A stretch of 61,817 bases of DNA from an uncultured SAR86 cluster bacterium (GCA_902623685.1 CACNUQ010000006.1:1-61817); one strand, 5' to 3'. Positions 9,171 through 18,470 are shown, numbered from the stretch's first letter. Program-made: numbers and translations. The notes: a model not told the origin generated them from the sequence alone.

Positions 9171-10231
9171 ATCCTGATCTAGATCTCTGTTTGAATCATC
9201 TTAAAGCTTTAGTTGGATTTGATACTTCTAATCCTCCCCGCAAGACTATGGAATCCGGTTTAATAGATTATCTAAATTCCTTGGATTTTATTGATCCTCA
9301 GATTCAAGATCATGGAGAGGGCTCTTTCAATATTTTTTTTACTAAAGGCTCTCCTAAATATCTTGTTAATGTTCATTTAGACACAGTTCCAGCTGGGGAT
9401 GGGTGGGAGTCAAATCCACATGAGTTAGTAATAAAAAATAATAAAGCATATGGGCTTGGTGTTTGTGATATTAAAGGCGCTGCAGCTTGCATATTAACTC
9501 TTATAGAAAATGGCTTATCAGACTATGCCATTTTATTTTCTACGGATGAAGAAGCAGGTCAAAGCACCTGTGTTAAAGAATACATTAAATTAAGACCTGG
9601 TTTTGAGGGTGTAATAGTAGCTGAGCCCACCCAAAATATGGCTGTAATCTGTCATAGAGGAATTGTGACCGGAACGCAAGAATTTTTTGGGCAAGCAGGT
9701 CACAGCTCAGATCGAAGAGCCATGACAGATAATGCTATTCATAAACTAACTCATTGGTCAGAGAATGCTTTAAAAGTTGCCCAATCTCATGATCATTCTT
9801 CATTTGAAGGATTAAGTGGCATTGCTTTTAATTTAGGAATTATCGAAGGGGGGATTAAACCAAATATTATTGCTGATCATGCTCAAGTAAAGTTTGGTAT
9901 GAGACCATTGCCAGGCCAATCTCATGATGACTTATTGCATGAAATTAATGCGACATCAAATAATGACTCTAAATTCACCAAGGGATTTATTGCTCCTGCA
10001 TTACCTTCATCTGGAGATATAAAGAGCCTAGAACTCTTTGTTGATGAATTGGATTTAAATTTGTCACCACCGGTTAATTTCTGGACTGAAGCATCTTTGT
10101 TTAGTGAAGCTGGATATAAAGCAATTGTGTTTGGTCCTGGGGATATCGCTGATGCACATCAGCCTAATGAATCAATTGATATAGATCAACTTGATCAAGC
10201 CTTAAAAAACTTCAAGAAAATAATTCAATGA
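9167..10231 (+). CDS. argE': N-acetylcitrulline deacetylase (M20 family)
   Basis: M20/ArgE-like metallohydrolase of 354 residues. Seen: LVGFDTSNPPRK near 15, VNVHLDTVPAGDGW near 68 (metal His/Asp), GLGVCDIKGAAACIL near 97 (bridging Asp), FSTDEEAGQS near 125 (catalytic and metal Glu), AEPTQN, and a late metal His in DAHQPNESI. Its position between argG and the acetylglutamate kinase, in a cluster headed by an N-acetylornithine transcarbamylase, matches the Xanthomonas acetylcitrulline deacetylase rather than a generic ArgE. Both ends overlap the neighbouring genes by ATGA. Confidence 0.9.
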   Translation: MNPDLDLCLNHLKALVGFDTSNPPRKTMESGLIDYLNSLDFIDPQIQDHGEGSFNIFFTKGSPKYLVNVHLDTVPAGDGWESNPHELVIKNNKAYGLGVCDIKGAAACILTLIENGLSDYAILFSTDEEAGQSTCVKEYIKLRPGFEGVIVAEPTQNMAVICHRGIVTGTQEFFGQAGHSSDRRAMTDNAIHKLTHWSENALKVAQSHDHSSFEGLSGIAFNLGIIEGGIKPNIIADHAQVKFGMRPLPGQSHDDLLHEINATSNNDSKFTKGFIAPALPSSGDIKSLELFVDELDLNLSPPVNFWTEASLFSEAGYKAIVFGPGDIADAHQPNESIDIDQLDQALKNFKKIIQ

Positions 10232-11538
10232 ATAATCCTTCTAACAAGTTTATAAAAGATACCATTTTAAAACTTCTTGGTGCTATAGGATCTGAGAAAG
10301 AAATAAATAAGTACATTGAAAAATTTTCTTCTCCAGAACAACGTTTTGCAGTAATTAAAGTCGGGGGTTCTGTGATTGAAAACGATCTTGAAAATCTAAT
10401 ATCTTCATTAGTTTTCTTAAATCAGGTTGGCCTAAAGCCGGTAATTTTACATGGTGCTGGCCCAATGCTTTCCAAAGCTCTTGAAGACCAAAAAATTAAT
10501 TTTTCATTCATAGACGGACAAAGGGTCACATCTATTGAGGTTAGAGATGTTGCATACTCAGTGTTTAGTAAAACTAATAAAAAAATAGTTGATTCCTTAC
10601 AGGCTCAAGGAGCCAATGCAAAAAGCGTTACTTCAGATGTATTTGAATGTGTTATGGATAATGATGATTTAGGCTATGTGGGCTCAATTCAATCAGTAAA
10701 TCATCAACTCATTAATGAAATATTAGAATCCGACTCAATACCAGTAATTGCGCCCATTGGTTTTCAAGATAACGAGATATTAAATATTAATGCAGATATT
10801 GCGACTGTTGAACTTGTTAAAGCTATTAATCCATATAAAGCCATCTTCTTATCTGATACAGGCGGCATTTTTAATCAAAGGGGTGAATTAATGCCTAATA
10901 TTAATTTAGCTCTAGAGTTTGATGAATTAATGCAGCAAGAATGGCTTCATTCTGGAATGAAGTTAAAGCTTGAACAGATTAAATCTCTTTTAGATTTTCT
11001 CCCAAAAACAGCATCTGTTTCAATCACTGAGCCAATCAATCTGCCAAAAGAGCTATTTACTGATTCTGGATCAGGTACTTTAATAAAGCATGGCTATAGT
11101 GTTCTTCAACACCAACTTCCCGAAAAAGATATTCAGGAACAATTTACAAATATTATTGAGAAATCTTTTAGTGGCAAGTTAGTAGATGATTTTTTTGAAA
11201 ACCCAAATGATTTAGATATTTTTATGACTACATGCAAGAGGGCATCAATTGCAATCTCTAATGACTTTAAGATTCCTTATATGGATAAATTTGGTGTTAT
11301 TCCTGAGGCCAAAGGAGAAGGTTTAGGTGCGGGGATTTGGCATGAGATGAGGAAAGTATATCCGCAAGTATTTTGGCGTTCTCGAGCAAATAATCCTATA
11401 AATAATTTTTACATGTCTATTTGTGAGGGTTGTCAAAAACAAGATGAATGGCATATTTTTTGGATTGGGATATCAGATTACAGTGCACTTAAAGATTGTA
11501 TTGAGTATGCTGTAAATAAACCCAAAAGTGTGATTTAA
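10228..11538 (+). CDS. argB: Fused N-acetylglutamate kinase/N-acetylglutamate synthase
   Basis: 436 residues with two domains. Residues ~30-285 form an amino-acid kinase: FAVIKVGGSVIEN near 46, LHGAGPMLSKAL near 83, and NADIATVEL plus FLSDTGGI near 190-210. Residues ~300-436 form a GNAT acetyltransferase of the vertebrate/Xanthomonas NAGS type (EGLGAGIWHEMRKVYPQVFW, then NNFYMSICEG). Family knowledge: the bifunctional NAGS/K makes and phosphorylates acetylglutamate and is inhibited by arginine, which replaces a separate argA. Start and stop couple to argE' (ATGA) and argC (TAA then ATG). Confidence 0.93.
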   Translation: MNNPSNKFIKDTILKLLGAIGSEKEINKYIEKFSSPEQRFAVIKVGGSVIENDLENLISSLVFLNQVGLKPVILHGAGPMLSKALEDQKINFSFIDGQRVTSIEVRDVAYSVFSKTNKKIVDSLQAQGANAKSVTSDVFECVMDNDDLGYVGSIQSVNHQLINEILESDSIPVIAPIGFQDNEILNINADIATVELVKAINPYKAIFLSDTGGIFNQRGELMPNINLALEFDELMQQEWLHSGMKLKLEQIKSLLDFLPKTASVSITEPINLPKELFTDSGSGTLIKHGYSVLQHQLPEKDIQEQFTNIIEKSFSGKLVDDFFENPNDLDIFMTTCKRASIAISNDFKIPYMDKFGVIPEAKGEGLGAGIWHEMRKVYPQVFWRSRANNPINNFYMSICEGCQKQDEWHIFWIGISDYSALKDCIEYAVNKPKSVI

Positions 11539-12468
11539 ATGAGCTGTAAGAAAATTGGTTTGCTAGGTGGAAGAGGCTATGTTGGTCAAGAAATCATTTC
11601 TTTACTGAATAATAACAATGATCTAAATATTGGTTCGGTTTATTCTTCCTCTAGAGCGGGACAACCAGTGAAAATTGATGCATCAGGCGAAATCATTTAT
11701 CAGGATCTTGCGCTAGATAAGATCGATCTAGGTGACGAGGAAGCATTCATTTTAGCTTTACCTAATATGAAATCTCAGCAGTATGTCGATTTAATTACAA
11801 ATCATAATAAAGAGGCAATTATTGTTGATTTGAGCTCCGATCATCGCTTTGACAAGAATTGGGAATATAGAATTCCAGAGCTATCTGATCCTGTTAGCTC
11901 AAAAAAAATTAGCAATCCAGGATGTTATGCATCCGCTATGCAATTTATGATCGCACCGATCCTTAATATTTTAGATGGTCCAGTAAATCTTTTCGGAATT
12001 TCTGGATATAGTGGTGCTGGTGCATCTCCAAATCAAAGAAATAATACAGAATTCCTTAAAGATAATATTCTCCCCTATACGCTTGTTAAGCATCTTCATG
12101 AAAAAGAAGTACAAACACATAGTTATCCAGATATTTTATTTACTCCTCATGTTGGTAATTTTTTTAGGGGCATTATGATAACTGGCAATTTTTTTGTTTC
12201 AAAACCTTCTGATCCTAAAGAAATAATGAATTTATTTACTGATTTCTATCGAGAAATGACCCTAATTTTTATTCAAGAATCACCTCCAAATTTACAGGAA
12301 GTTCAAAATACTTCGAATGTAATAATTGGAGGTTTTGAGATGGATAAAGCAACAAATAGGCTGACATTTTGCTGTGCTCTTGATAACCTGCTTAAAGGAG
12401 CAGCAACGCAGGCTGTGCAAAACTTAAATTCTGCATTTGGGTGGGACGATAACGCAGGAATTATTTGA
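11539..12468 (+). CDS. argC: N-acetyl-gamma-glutamyl-phosphate reductase
   Basis: NADPH-dependent reduction of acetylglutamyl phosphate to the semialdehyde. 309 residues. Seen: GLLGGRGYVGQEI at the N-terminus (Rossmann), VDLSSDHRF near 96, the active-site Cys in ISNPGCYASAMQ near 128, GYSGAGASP near 156, and LLKGAATQAVQN at the C-terminus. It begins immediately after the argB stop codon. Confidence 0.95.
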   Translation: MSCKKIGLLGGRGYVGQEIISLLNNNNDLNIGSVYSSSRAGQPVKIDASGEIIYQDLALDKIDLGDEEAFILALPNMKSQQYVDLITNHNKEAIIVDLSSDHRFDKNWEYRIPELSDPVSSKKISNPGCYASAMQFMIAPILNILDGPVNLFGISGYSGAGASPNQRNNTEFLKDNILPYTLVKHLHEKEVQTHSYPDILFTPHVGNFFRGIMITGNFFVSKPSDPKEIMNLFTDFYREMTLIFIQESPPNLQEVQNTSNVIIGGFEMDKATNRLTFCCALDNLLKGAATQAVQNLNSAFGWDDNAGII

Positions 12469-12470
12469 TC

Positions 12471-13760
12471 ATGAAACTTTGGAATCAAAACTCAAAAGAT
12501 AAAAACTCTGCAATTGATCATTTCTTATCAAGCGAGGATATAACTTTAGATCAAGAATTATTTTTATATGATATTGAAGCATCGATCGCCCACGCGCATG
12601 AATTAGAAAAAATCAATATTTTTACTAAAACTGAGGCAAGGAAAGTAATTTCTTCCTTAAAAAAGCTTGGAAAATTATTTCAAACTAATAAATTTAAATT
12701 GACTGCTAAATATGAAGACTGTCATTCTGCAATAGAGGATTTCCTGACAAAAGAATTAGGCTCAATTGGTAAGAAAATTCATACTGGAAGAAGCAGAAAC
12801 GATCAAATCATGGTAGCTATGCGTCTTTATGCAAGAGAGAAATTAGATGAAATTCAGTCAATAAACTTAAAGGTTGCCAAAGCTTTTCTTGAAAAGTCCG
12901 AAAAACACTCTAGCAATCCGATGCCTGGTTACACTCATCTTCAGCGAGCCATGCCATCTTCATGGGGTCTATGGTTTGGTGCATTTGCTGAATCATTTTT
13001 AGATAACGCAGAATTGCTATCAAATACTAAGACATGGATAAATGTTAATCCTCTAGGCACAGCTGCTGGGTATGGAGTCAATCTTCCTATCAAGCGGGAT
13101 ATATCTACAAAAGAGTTAAATTTTAAAAGAAAACAATTAAATAGTCTTTATGTCCAAAATAGCAGAGGGAAGTTCGAATTGGAGTTAATTGGTGTATTAA
13201 AACAGCCGATGCTTGATATCCGTAAGTTTTCATGGGATATGAGTCTCTTTTTATCTCAAGAGTTTAACTTACTAAGTCTACCACCTATTTATTCAACGGG
13301 CTCATCTATAATGCCTAACAAATCTAATCCGGATGTAATTGAGATAATGAGGGCTAACTTTTCTATCTTATCAGGCCATTATTCTGAATTAGAAAATTTA
13401 ATCTCTTTACCTAGTGGATATCATCGAGATCTACAACTCACAAAAAGATCTCTTATTCATTCTATTCATTGTGTACTCAAAACAATGAATCTATTGCCTA
13501 AGTTAGTAAGGTCAATAATGATAAATACTCATCGATCAAATGAGCTTATTGATCAAGACATGTTGATGACTGATCAGGCTTATGAAATGGTTCAATCTGG
13601 TATACCTTTTCGAGATGCTTATTCAAAAGTTAAATCTAATCGAGACAAAAATGTACCATTAAAAAATATTTCCAGACAAAAATCTTCCTCTGGATCTGCA
13701 TATAATTTAAGTTTGCAGGTGCTAAAGTCCAGACTTATTAAGCTATCTAAAAATCAGTAA
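12471..13760 (+). CDS. argH: Argininosuccinate lyase
   Basis: Splits argininosuccinate to arginine and fumarate, the last step. I chose ATG 12471 (MKLWNQ, 429 residues), two bases after the argC stop; an overlapping TTG at 12465 is the alternative. Seen: KYEDCHSAIEDFL near 77, TGRSRNDQ near 105, PGYTHLQRAMPSSWG near 150 and the fumarase/aspartase-superfamily signature GSSIMPNKSNPD near 280. It ends the arginine operon. No argD or carbamoyl-phosphate synthase is in the window. Confidence 0.94.
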   Translation: MKLWNQNSKDKNSAIDHFLSSEDITLDQELFLYDIEASIAHAHELEKINIFTKTEARKVISSLKKLGKLFQTNKFKLTAKYEDCHSAIEDFLTKELGSIGKKIHTGRSRNDQIMVAMRLYAREKLDEIQSINLKVAKAFLEKSEKHSSNPMPGYTHLQRAMPSSWGLWFGAFAESFLDNAELLSNTKTWINVNPLGTAAGYGVNLPIKRDISTKELNFKRKQLNSLYVQNSRGKFELELIGVLKQPMLDIRKFSWDMSLFLSQEFNLLSLPPIYSTGSSIMPNKSNPDVIEIMRANFSILSGHYSELENLISLPSGYHRDLQLTKRSLIHSIHCVLKTMNLLPKLVRSIMINTHRSNELIDQDMLMTDQAYEMVQSGIPFRDAYSKVKSNRDKNVPLKNISRQKSSSGSAYNLSLQVLKSRLIKLSKNQ

Positions 13761-13804
13761 CAGTTTTTGATTTTATTTTTTCTTTATGAGAGTATTAAAT
13801 CAGA

Positions 13805-13933
13805 ATGAACAAAGCTATCAGAATTCAAAAATCTGAAGCAGCTAGAAATAGACGGCATCAAAGACGCAATATTGCTGAGAAAAAACTTCAAAATGAATAC
13901 GACCGTCTTCGAAAGCTAAGAAAAAAAAGATAG
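13805..13933 (+). CDS. 42-residue highly basic hypothetical protein
   Basis: A short frame from ATG 13805 to TAG 13933 encodes 42 residues, 19 of them Arg, Lys or His, with no Cys, Trp, Gly or Pro. The stretch SEAARNRRHQRRNIAEKK followed by LQNEYDRLRKLRKKR should form one long basic helix. Such composition suggests binding to RNA, ribosomes or DNA. I do not recognise the family. It sits alone between argH and the SnoaL-like gene, with TATTAAAT about 15 bases upstream but only a weak ribosome site. It could be a real small protein or a chance frame. Confidence 0.45.
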   Translation: MNKAIRIQKSEAARNRRHQRRNIAEKKLQNEYDRLRKLRKKR

Positions 13934-14010
13934 TTTTTTAAGCTGCTTTTAAAATTTTAACAATTAAGTTGCAGGATCCTTTTAATTTTTAAACACTGCT
14001 TGCACTCTGT

Positions 14011-14433
14011 ATGCCAAAAGTTTCTAATACATTTATGAATCATACACGATCTTATCTAGAGCAATGGCATCAAGGTTTAAAGTCTATGAATTCTAATTTT
14101 TTAGACGAAATTCTTGATGACTCTTGTGTTTTTACCTCTCCAATAGTTTTTAAGCCAATCAAAGGCAAAGAAATGTCTAAACTCTATTTGATGGGCGCTG
14201 GTCAAACTTTTGATATGGATAGGTTTAAATATGTTAGAGAGTTAGTTGACGGTCTAGATACGGTATTAGAATTTGAAACTTATATTGATGATATATCTGT
14301 TAATGGAGTCGATATTATCCGTTGGAATGAAGAGGGTAAAATTATTGATTTCAAAGTTATGATAAGACCATTGCAAGCAATCGGCGCTCTCCAAAAAAAA
14401 ATGTCTGAAGCTTTAGAAAGCTTGAATAAATAA
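14011..14433 (+). CDS. SnoaL/NTF2-like fold protein
   Basis: 140 residues, no signal peptide. The pattern fits the small alpha+beta cone of SnoaL/NTF2-like proteins: a leading helix (YLEQWHQGLKSMNSNFLDEIL), the CVFTSPIVFKPIKGKEM strand-loop, FEFETYIDD-like LEFETYIDDISVNGVDI, and a terminal strand EEGKIIDFKVMIRP. This fold hosts many isomerases, hydrolases and orphan binding proteins, so no reaction can be assigned. ATG 14035 is a possible later start. It stands alone, converging on the TonB receptor. Confidence 0.8.
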   Translation: MPKVSNTFMNHTRSYLEQWHQGLKSMNSNFLDEILDDSCVFTSPIVFKPIKGKEMSKLYLMGAGQTFDMDRFKYVRELVDGLDTVLEFETYIDDISVNGVDIIRWNEEGKIIDFKVMIRPLQAIGALQKKMSEALESLNK

Positions 14434-14440
14434 TTTGCTT

Positions 14441-14467
14441 AAAAAAAAGGAGCCTTTCAGCTCCTTT
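14441..14467 (-). terminator. Intrinsic terminator for the minus-strand TonB receptor
   Basis: Eight-base-pair stem AAAGGAGC/GCTCCTTT with a CTTTCA loop. On the minus strand it is followed by an eight-base U-tract. On the plus strand it has only a short T run, so it is mainly a minus-strand terminator. Confidence 0.85.
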
Positions 14468-14487
14468 AGAAGTTTTATAATTAAATC

Positions 14488-16917
14488 TTAAAAAGAGTAA
14501 TTAACTGTTAGTCCATAGGTTGCATAATTATTTGGGTAGCCAAAAAATGTAGTGCTTGAGAGATCAACTACAGCAGGGAAAATTGTTGTAATGAATTCAT
14601 CATCATTAATATTTTTACCCCATACACTAATTGATAAATTATCTTTTTGCATTCCAGCTGAAAAGTTAAGTGTATCCTGTTTTCTAAACCCATTCCCCTT
14701 TGACTCTATAATTGCTTGAGCCGCAGGATTTTCTGTCAATACAGCTTCGCTGGAATAAAGGTGAGAAAGTCTGACGTATCCATCCCAACCATTTTTATCC
14801 CAATTCCAAGTAACACTGGAAGATAAAGTGTCATCAGGAATATTTGATGGCTTGGTACCAGACAAATCTCCAAATGCTGAGCCTGGAAAGGAATCATAAA
14901 TAGGATCGATAAAAGTTCCACCTAAAGCTATATCAATATTTTCTGTTGGCGAAAACAGCAAATCAAACTCATAACCATCTACAGATTGTGTTCCAGCATT
15001 TGCAAGCACAAAACCTGTACCTATAAATGTATTCGACTGAAAGCCTTTGATCTCCTGATCAAAAACAGCAATATTAAGATAACCAGAGGGCAAATAGATT
15101 TTTGCACCTAGCTCCATGACTTCTGCTTCTTCAGGGCCAGCATATCTTCTTCCAACGGTTGTGTTAGGATGCACTGGTGTTCCAGCAGCAGCTAGGGCTG
15201 CAGTTTCAGCAGCATCTGGTCTTGAATCTCTAGAAATAATCCATGCTGACGATTTAAAACCTGTTGAAATTCCTCCATAAATTGATGCTGCATCATTAAG
15301 TGCATATGACAATTTAAAGGTGTAATCAACATTATCATCACTAGTTTTGCCATCTTGAGCTGCATTTGGAAAGTTTATAAATTGAGGAATAACTTGAAGA
15401 GCTTGGAATGCTAACAATGGGTTAAAGTTTGGATCATTGGCTAGCACTGCTGCTTGAGCTGGAGGGATACCAGCAGCAATTAGACCTCCTGCTCCAATGG
15501 CAACAAAGTCTAAAGAAGATAGAACTGCTGTATTTACTTGACTGTAAGCAACAGTTTTTTCATCTTCAATATAACTTACACCTACCAATGCATTTAGACT
15601 ATCCGTTACGTTGTAATCTAGCTGCATGAATAAGGATGTAGTTTCGTTATCTTGCGAGGCAGTTTCGGTACCACCTTGTCCTTCACCATAGATTGCCCCA
15701 CTAGGTAAGCCTAGCGCGAGCTCTAATCCAGCAAATGTACCAGGAGCAAGATAAGCTTCAATGTAATTTCTCCACAAAGGTCCTAGATATATGGATTCAT
15801 TAAAAGCCATGTCTTCTTGGTAGTAGTAACCTCCAATTAACCAATTAAGCTTTTCATTATCATTTGAATAGAGTCTAAACTCTTGAGAAACTGCATCTCT
15901 ATCATTGCTGATAGGGCTTGGGTTTACCAAAGATCCACCATCAAAATCAACATCTTGAACACTGTAGCTAAATGTATTTCTGAAGGAGGAGATACTTTCT
16001 AATGTCATCCCATCAAAGTCTTTTTTGATATGCATGGACAAACCAGAGTTATCACCTTCAGTTTCTGGATCAAAGTCATAAAATACTTTTTGGGTGAACA
16101 CATTATTAGGAATAATTTTTCCGCCCATTAGTGATTGAATCTGGTTACCAACGCCATAAGCAGCGCTTCCAACCGCACAACAATATTCATCATATTCGTC
16201 ATAGTCAGCAGTTACTCTTATTGATAGATCATTAGATGGTTGAAATAACAACTCACCTCTAAATCCAAATCTATCTCTATTGTTCATATCATTGCCAGTT
16301 GTCACATTATCTGTGTGACCATCTGATTGATGAACATTTGCACTTAAACTATATGCGGTAGTTTCGTTCAATGGACCTGTGATATAACTTTTTACTTTTT
16401 TAGTATTAAAATTTCCTAGCGTAGATGACACATACCCTGATCTTTCAAACGATGGCTTTTTGGTGACAATGTTAATAACACCAGCAGAAGCATTTTTTCC
16501 AAATAATGTACTTTGTGGTCCTCTAAGAACTTCAATTCTCTCCAGTACTGGTAAATCAGAAATTTGTGATTGCATACTTGAGCGGTATACACCATCAATG
16601 AATAATGCTACTGAAGGTTCAACTCCTGGATTATTTGAGCCATTTCCAAATCCTCTAATAAAAAAAGTTGCATTAGTAGATGATTGATATTGTCTGGTTT
16701 CTAAAGAGGGAACTACTGCTTTGAGATCAAACATGTCGGTAATTCCAGCTTTTTCAATCGTATCGGCGGTAACAACAGATACAGCAACAGGAACTTCCTG
16801 AAGTGTTTTTTCTGTTTTTGTAGCCGTTACTATTATTTCTTCAACTTGATCTTGTGCACTTACAACAACAGGATAGACAAGCAGCGATAAAACCAAGGCG
16901 GTAATGTAATTTTTCAT
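14488..16917 (-). CDS. TonB-dependent receptor
   Basis: Complete, 809 residues. Signal peptide (MKNYITALVLSLLVYPVVVSA), then a TonB box EEIIVTATK near residue 27. The plug domain follows: DLKAVVPSLETR near 65, FFIRGFGNG near 86, VEPSVALFIDGVYRS near 100, and LERIEVLRGPQSTLFGKNASAGVINIVTKKP near 127. The remainder is the barrel, ending in the aromatic YGLTVNYSF. The DGVYR-x-LRGPQ-TLFGKN-GVINI type is abundant in marine gammaproteobacteria and sphingomonads. The ligand is unknown. A GGGGA ribosome site precedes ATG, and a candidate -10 (TATAAT) lies at 16951-16956. No transport or enzyme gene is co-transcribed. Confidence 0.95.
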   Translation of the reverse strand: MKNYITALVLSLLVYPVVVSAQDQVEEIIVTATKTEKTLQEVPVAVSVVTADTIEKAGITDMFDLKAVVPSLETRQYQSSTNATFFIRGFGNGSNNPGVEPSVALFIDGVYRSSMQSQISDLPVLERIEVLRGPQSTLFGKNASAGVINIVTKKPSFERSGYVSSTLGNFNTKKVKSYITGPLNETTAYSLSANVHQSDGHTDNVTTGNDMNNRDRFGFRGELLFQPSNDLSIRVTADYDEYDEYCCAVGSAAYGVGNQIQSLMGGKIIPNNVFTQKVFYDFDPETEGDNSGLSMHIKKDFDGMTLESISSFRNTFSYSVQDVDFDGGSLVNPSPISNDRDAVSQEFRLYSNDNEKLNWLIGGYYYQEDMAFNESIYLGPLWRNYIEAYLAPGTFAGLELALGLPSGAIYGEGQGGTETASQDNETTSLFMQLDYNVTDSLNALVGVSYIEDEKTVAYSQVNTAVLSSLDFVAIGAGGLIAAGIPPAQAAVLANDPNFNPLLAFQALQVIPQFINFPNAAQDGKTSDDNVDYTFKLSYALNDAASIYGGISTGFKSSAWIISRDSRPDAAETAALAAAGTPVHPNTTVGRRYAGPEEAEVMELGAKIYLPSGYLNIAVFDQEIKGFQSNTFIGTGFVLANAGTQSVDGYEFDLLFSPTENIDIALGGTFIDPIYDSFPGSAFGDLSGTKPSNIPDDTLSSSVTWNWDKNGWDGYVRLSHLYSSEAVLTENPAAQAIIESKGNGFRKQDTLNFSAGMQKDNLSISVWGKNINDDEFITTIFPAVVDLSSTTFFGYPNNYATYGLTVNYSF

Positions 16918-16950
16918 ATTTTCCCCATATAAAGAATTTGAAGTGTGTAT

Positions 16951-16956
16951 ATTATA
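16951..16956 (-). promoter_or_regulatory. Candidate -10 element of the TonB receptor gene
   Basis: TATAAT on the minus strand, 34 bases upstream of the ATG. The -35 region at the usual 17-base spacing is poor. Confidence 0.35.
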
Positions 16957-17013
16957 GAAATCGTCTTTAAAAGGGAATATTTTAATAACTGTAAATTAAA
17001 GTTGACAACTACT

Positions 17014-17283
17014 TTAGAGTCTTTGGTACATTCCAAAGCTAAAAATAATTATCGCAGTAATCAATCCAATAATGAGTACATCTTTTGAAAACCTGCCATA
17101 GGTTTTTTTTCGTTCTTCTTCATGAATTTTCTCAAATTTAATACTCATCCTTATTGCATTCAGAAATAAGCCTGCAAGAGATGCATAGATTAAGAAGCTT
17201 ACTAGTACCCATAAAGGATTAGCTTCTAACCATGAGATTTCAAAACTTAGAACTTCAACAAACTCACTTAGCTTTAATCGCAT
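17014..17283 (-). CDS. Small two-helix membrane protein, unknown function
   Basis: 89 residues with two hydrophobic segments: PLWVLVSFLIYASLAGLFL (about 23-41) and VLIIGLITAIIIFSFGMYQ (about 69-87). The linker (FEKIHEEERKKTYGRFSKD) is strongly charged. I do not recognise it. It lies 12 bases downstream of the lipoprotein hydrolase on the same strand and is probably co-transcribed with it. Confidence 0.6.
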   Translation of the reverse strand: MRLKLSEFVEVLSFEISWLEANPLWVLVSFLIYASLAGLFLNAIRMSIKFEKIHEEERKKTYGRFSKDVLIIGLITAIIIFSFGMYQRL

Positions 17284-17295
17284 AACTTTTATGGT

Positions 17296-18285
17296 TTAAT
17301 CTAATTCAGGTAACAACATGGCAAGATGCTCGTAAGCAGCATTCTTATATTCTGGATTTGCTCCAGCCATAACTTCTCCCTTTGTTGCACAGCTTTCATA
17401 AGCTTGTCTTCTCAATTTTGGATCAGAGAAATCAAGAAATTCATTATTTGGATCATACACCTTTTTTGTTTTGGCATTGAGTTTCAATTTACAATTGGCC
17501 CAGCTATATGCGTCTGGAATAAGTCTCAGCGGCATTGGGCCATCAAATGAGTGAAAGGAATTCGGATACAACTCAATAGATGCATCACCTCCCTCAGAAT
17601 TTATTTTTGAAACTAAATCTTTGCATGGTTGAGGCGGAGTCCAATTATCTTCTTCACCAATATAAATTTGCATTAAATCTTTGTCCCACAAGTCAAGATC
17701 TGGTAAAGCCAAGCAACCTGGGTACCACATTAAATAACCAGCAAAGGATGCCTCAGGTTTATTGAGTGCATCTTGAAGTGGAATCCAAGCATTGAAAAGG
17801 GTTGCTGTCCCGCCTAAACTCCATCCAGCTGCATAAATTTTTGTATTATCTACTCTTGGGTCATCCCAAACCAGATTTAAGGTCATTGCCATATCATATA
17901 TAACGGTTTCACTGGTAAGATTAATTTGATTGCCAACCGTGCTTTTGATATTCCGTGAATCAAAGGGATGCATTGCAAAGACAATAAAATTTGCTTTTCT
18001 AATTTGCTCTAAATATCTTAAATGATGATCACGCCAATTATATGAGCCATGTGAGGCAACAACCATTGGATATTTTTTTGACGAGTCATAATTATCTGGA
18101 AAATGCATAATTCCAAAAATCTCAACATCTTTTTGCGGATTAAGGTTGTTATTAAAAATATTTTCAAAACCTAAAATATTTTTTGAAGAATAAATAATTT
18201 TTTCAGTAAGATACGATGCTTTCTCATCTTCTTGTAACCCACATCCCGAAAGTATTAAAAATATTGCTAAATAAAGAATTTTCAT
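17296..18285 (-). CDS. Lipoprotein alpha/beta hydrolase
   Basis: I start at ATG 18285 so that MKILYLAIFLILSGC forms a proper lipoprotein signal with the lipobox Cys at 15; ATG 18300 would add five residues. 329 residues. Hydrolase features: VVASHGSYNWRDHH near 81 (oxyanion strand), nucleophile elbow AAGWSLGGTATL near 168, and a late His in FHSFDGPMP. It resembles dienelactone hydrolase/PHB-depolymerase-like secreted esterases anchored in the outer membrane. The substrate is unknown. Confidence 0.83.
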   Translation of the reverse strand: MKILYLAIFLILSGCGLQEDEKASYLTEKIIYSSKNILGFENIFNNNLNPQKDVEIFGIMHFPDNYDSSKKYPMVVASHGSYNWRDHHLRYLEQIRKANFIVFAMHPFDSRNIKSTVGNQINLTSETVIYDMAMTLNLVWDDPRVDNTKIYAAGWSLGGTATLFNAWIPLQDALNKPEASFAGYLMWYPGCLALPDLDLWDKDLMQIYIGEEDNWTPPQPCKDLVSKINSEGGDASIELYPNSFHSFDGPMPLRLIPDAYSWANCKLKLNAKTKKVYDPNNEFLDFSDPKLRRQAYESCATKGEVMAGANPEYKNAAYEHLAMLLPELD

Positions 18286-18352
18286 TGAAATACCATACAA
18301 TAAAATTTAAAACATTAGTAAAAAATTCAGATCTTATTAAAATCTTTTAAGC

Positions 18353-18381
18353 TTGAATGCTTCTTACCTTGCAGGTATATT
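18353..18381 (+). promoter_or_regulatory. Sigma-70 promoter of tRNA-Gly(GCC)
   Basis: TTGAAT, a 17-base spacer and TATATT end 13 bases before the tRNA 5' end, a normal layout for a tRNA promoter. Confidence 0.65.
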
Positions 18382-18394
18382 AATCAACTCTGAA

Positions 18395-18470
18395 GCGGGA
18401 ATAGCTCAGTTGGTAGAGCGCAACCTTGCCAAGGTTGAGGTCGCCAGTTCGAACCTGGTTTCCCGCTCCA
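18395..18470 (+). tRNA. tRNA-Gly (anticodon GCC)
   Basis: 76 bases including an encoded CCA. Seven-base acceptor stem GCGGGAA/TTCCCGC, D-arm AGCTCAGTTGGTAGAGC, anticodon stem CAACC/GGTTG with loop TTGCCAA, and T-arm CCAGTTCGAACCTGG. Reads GGC/GGU codons. Confidence 0.97.

Noticed and set aside
14011-14433. Annotation of the SnoaL-like protein as a steroid isomerase or polyketide cyclase.
   Set aside because: The fold is recognisable, but the catalytic residues of those enzymes cannot be assigned from sequence.
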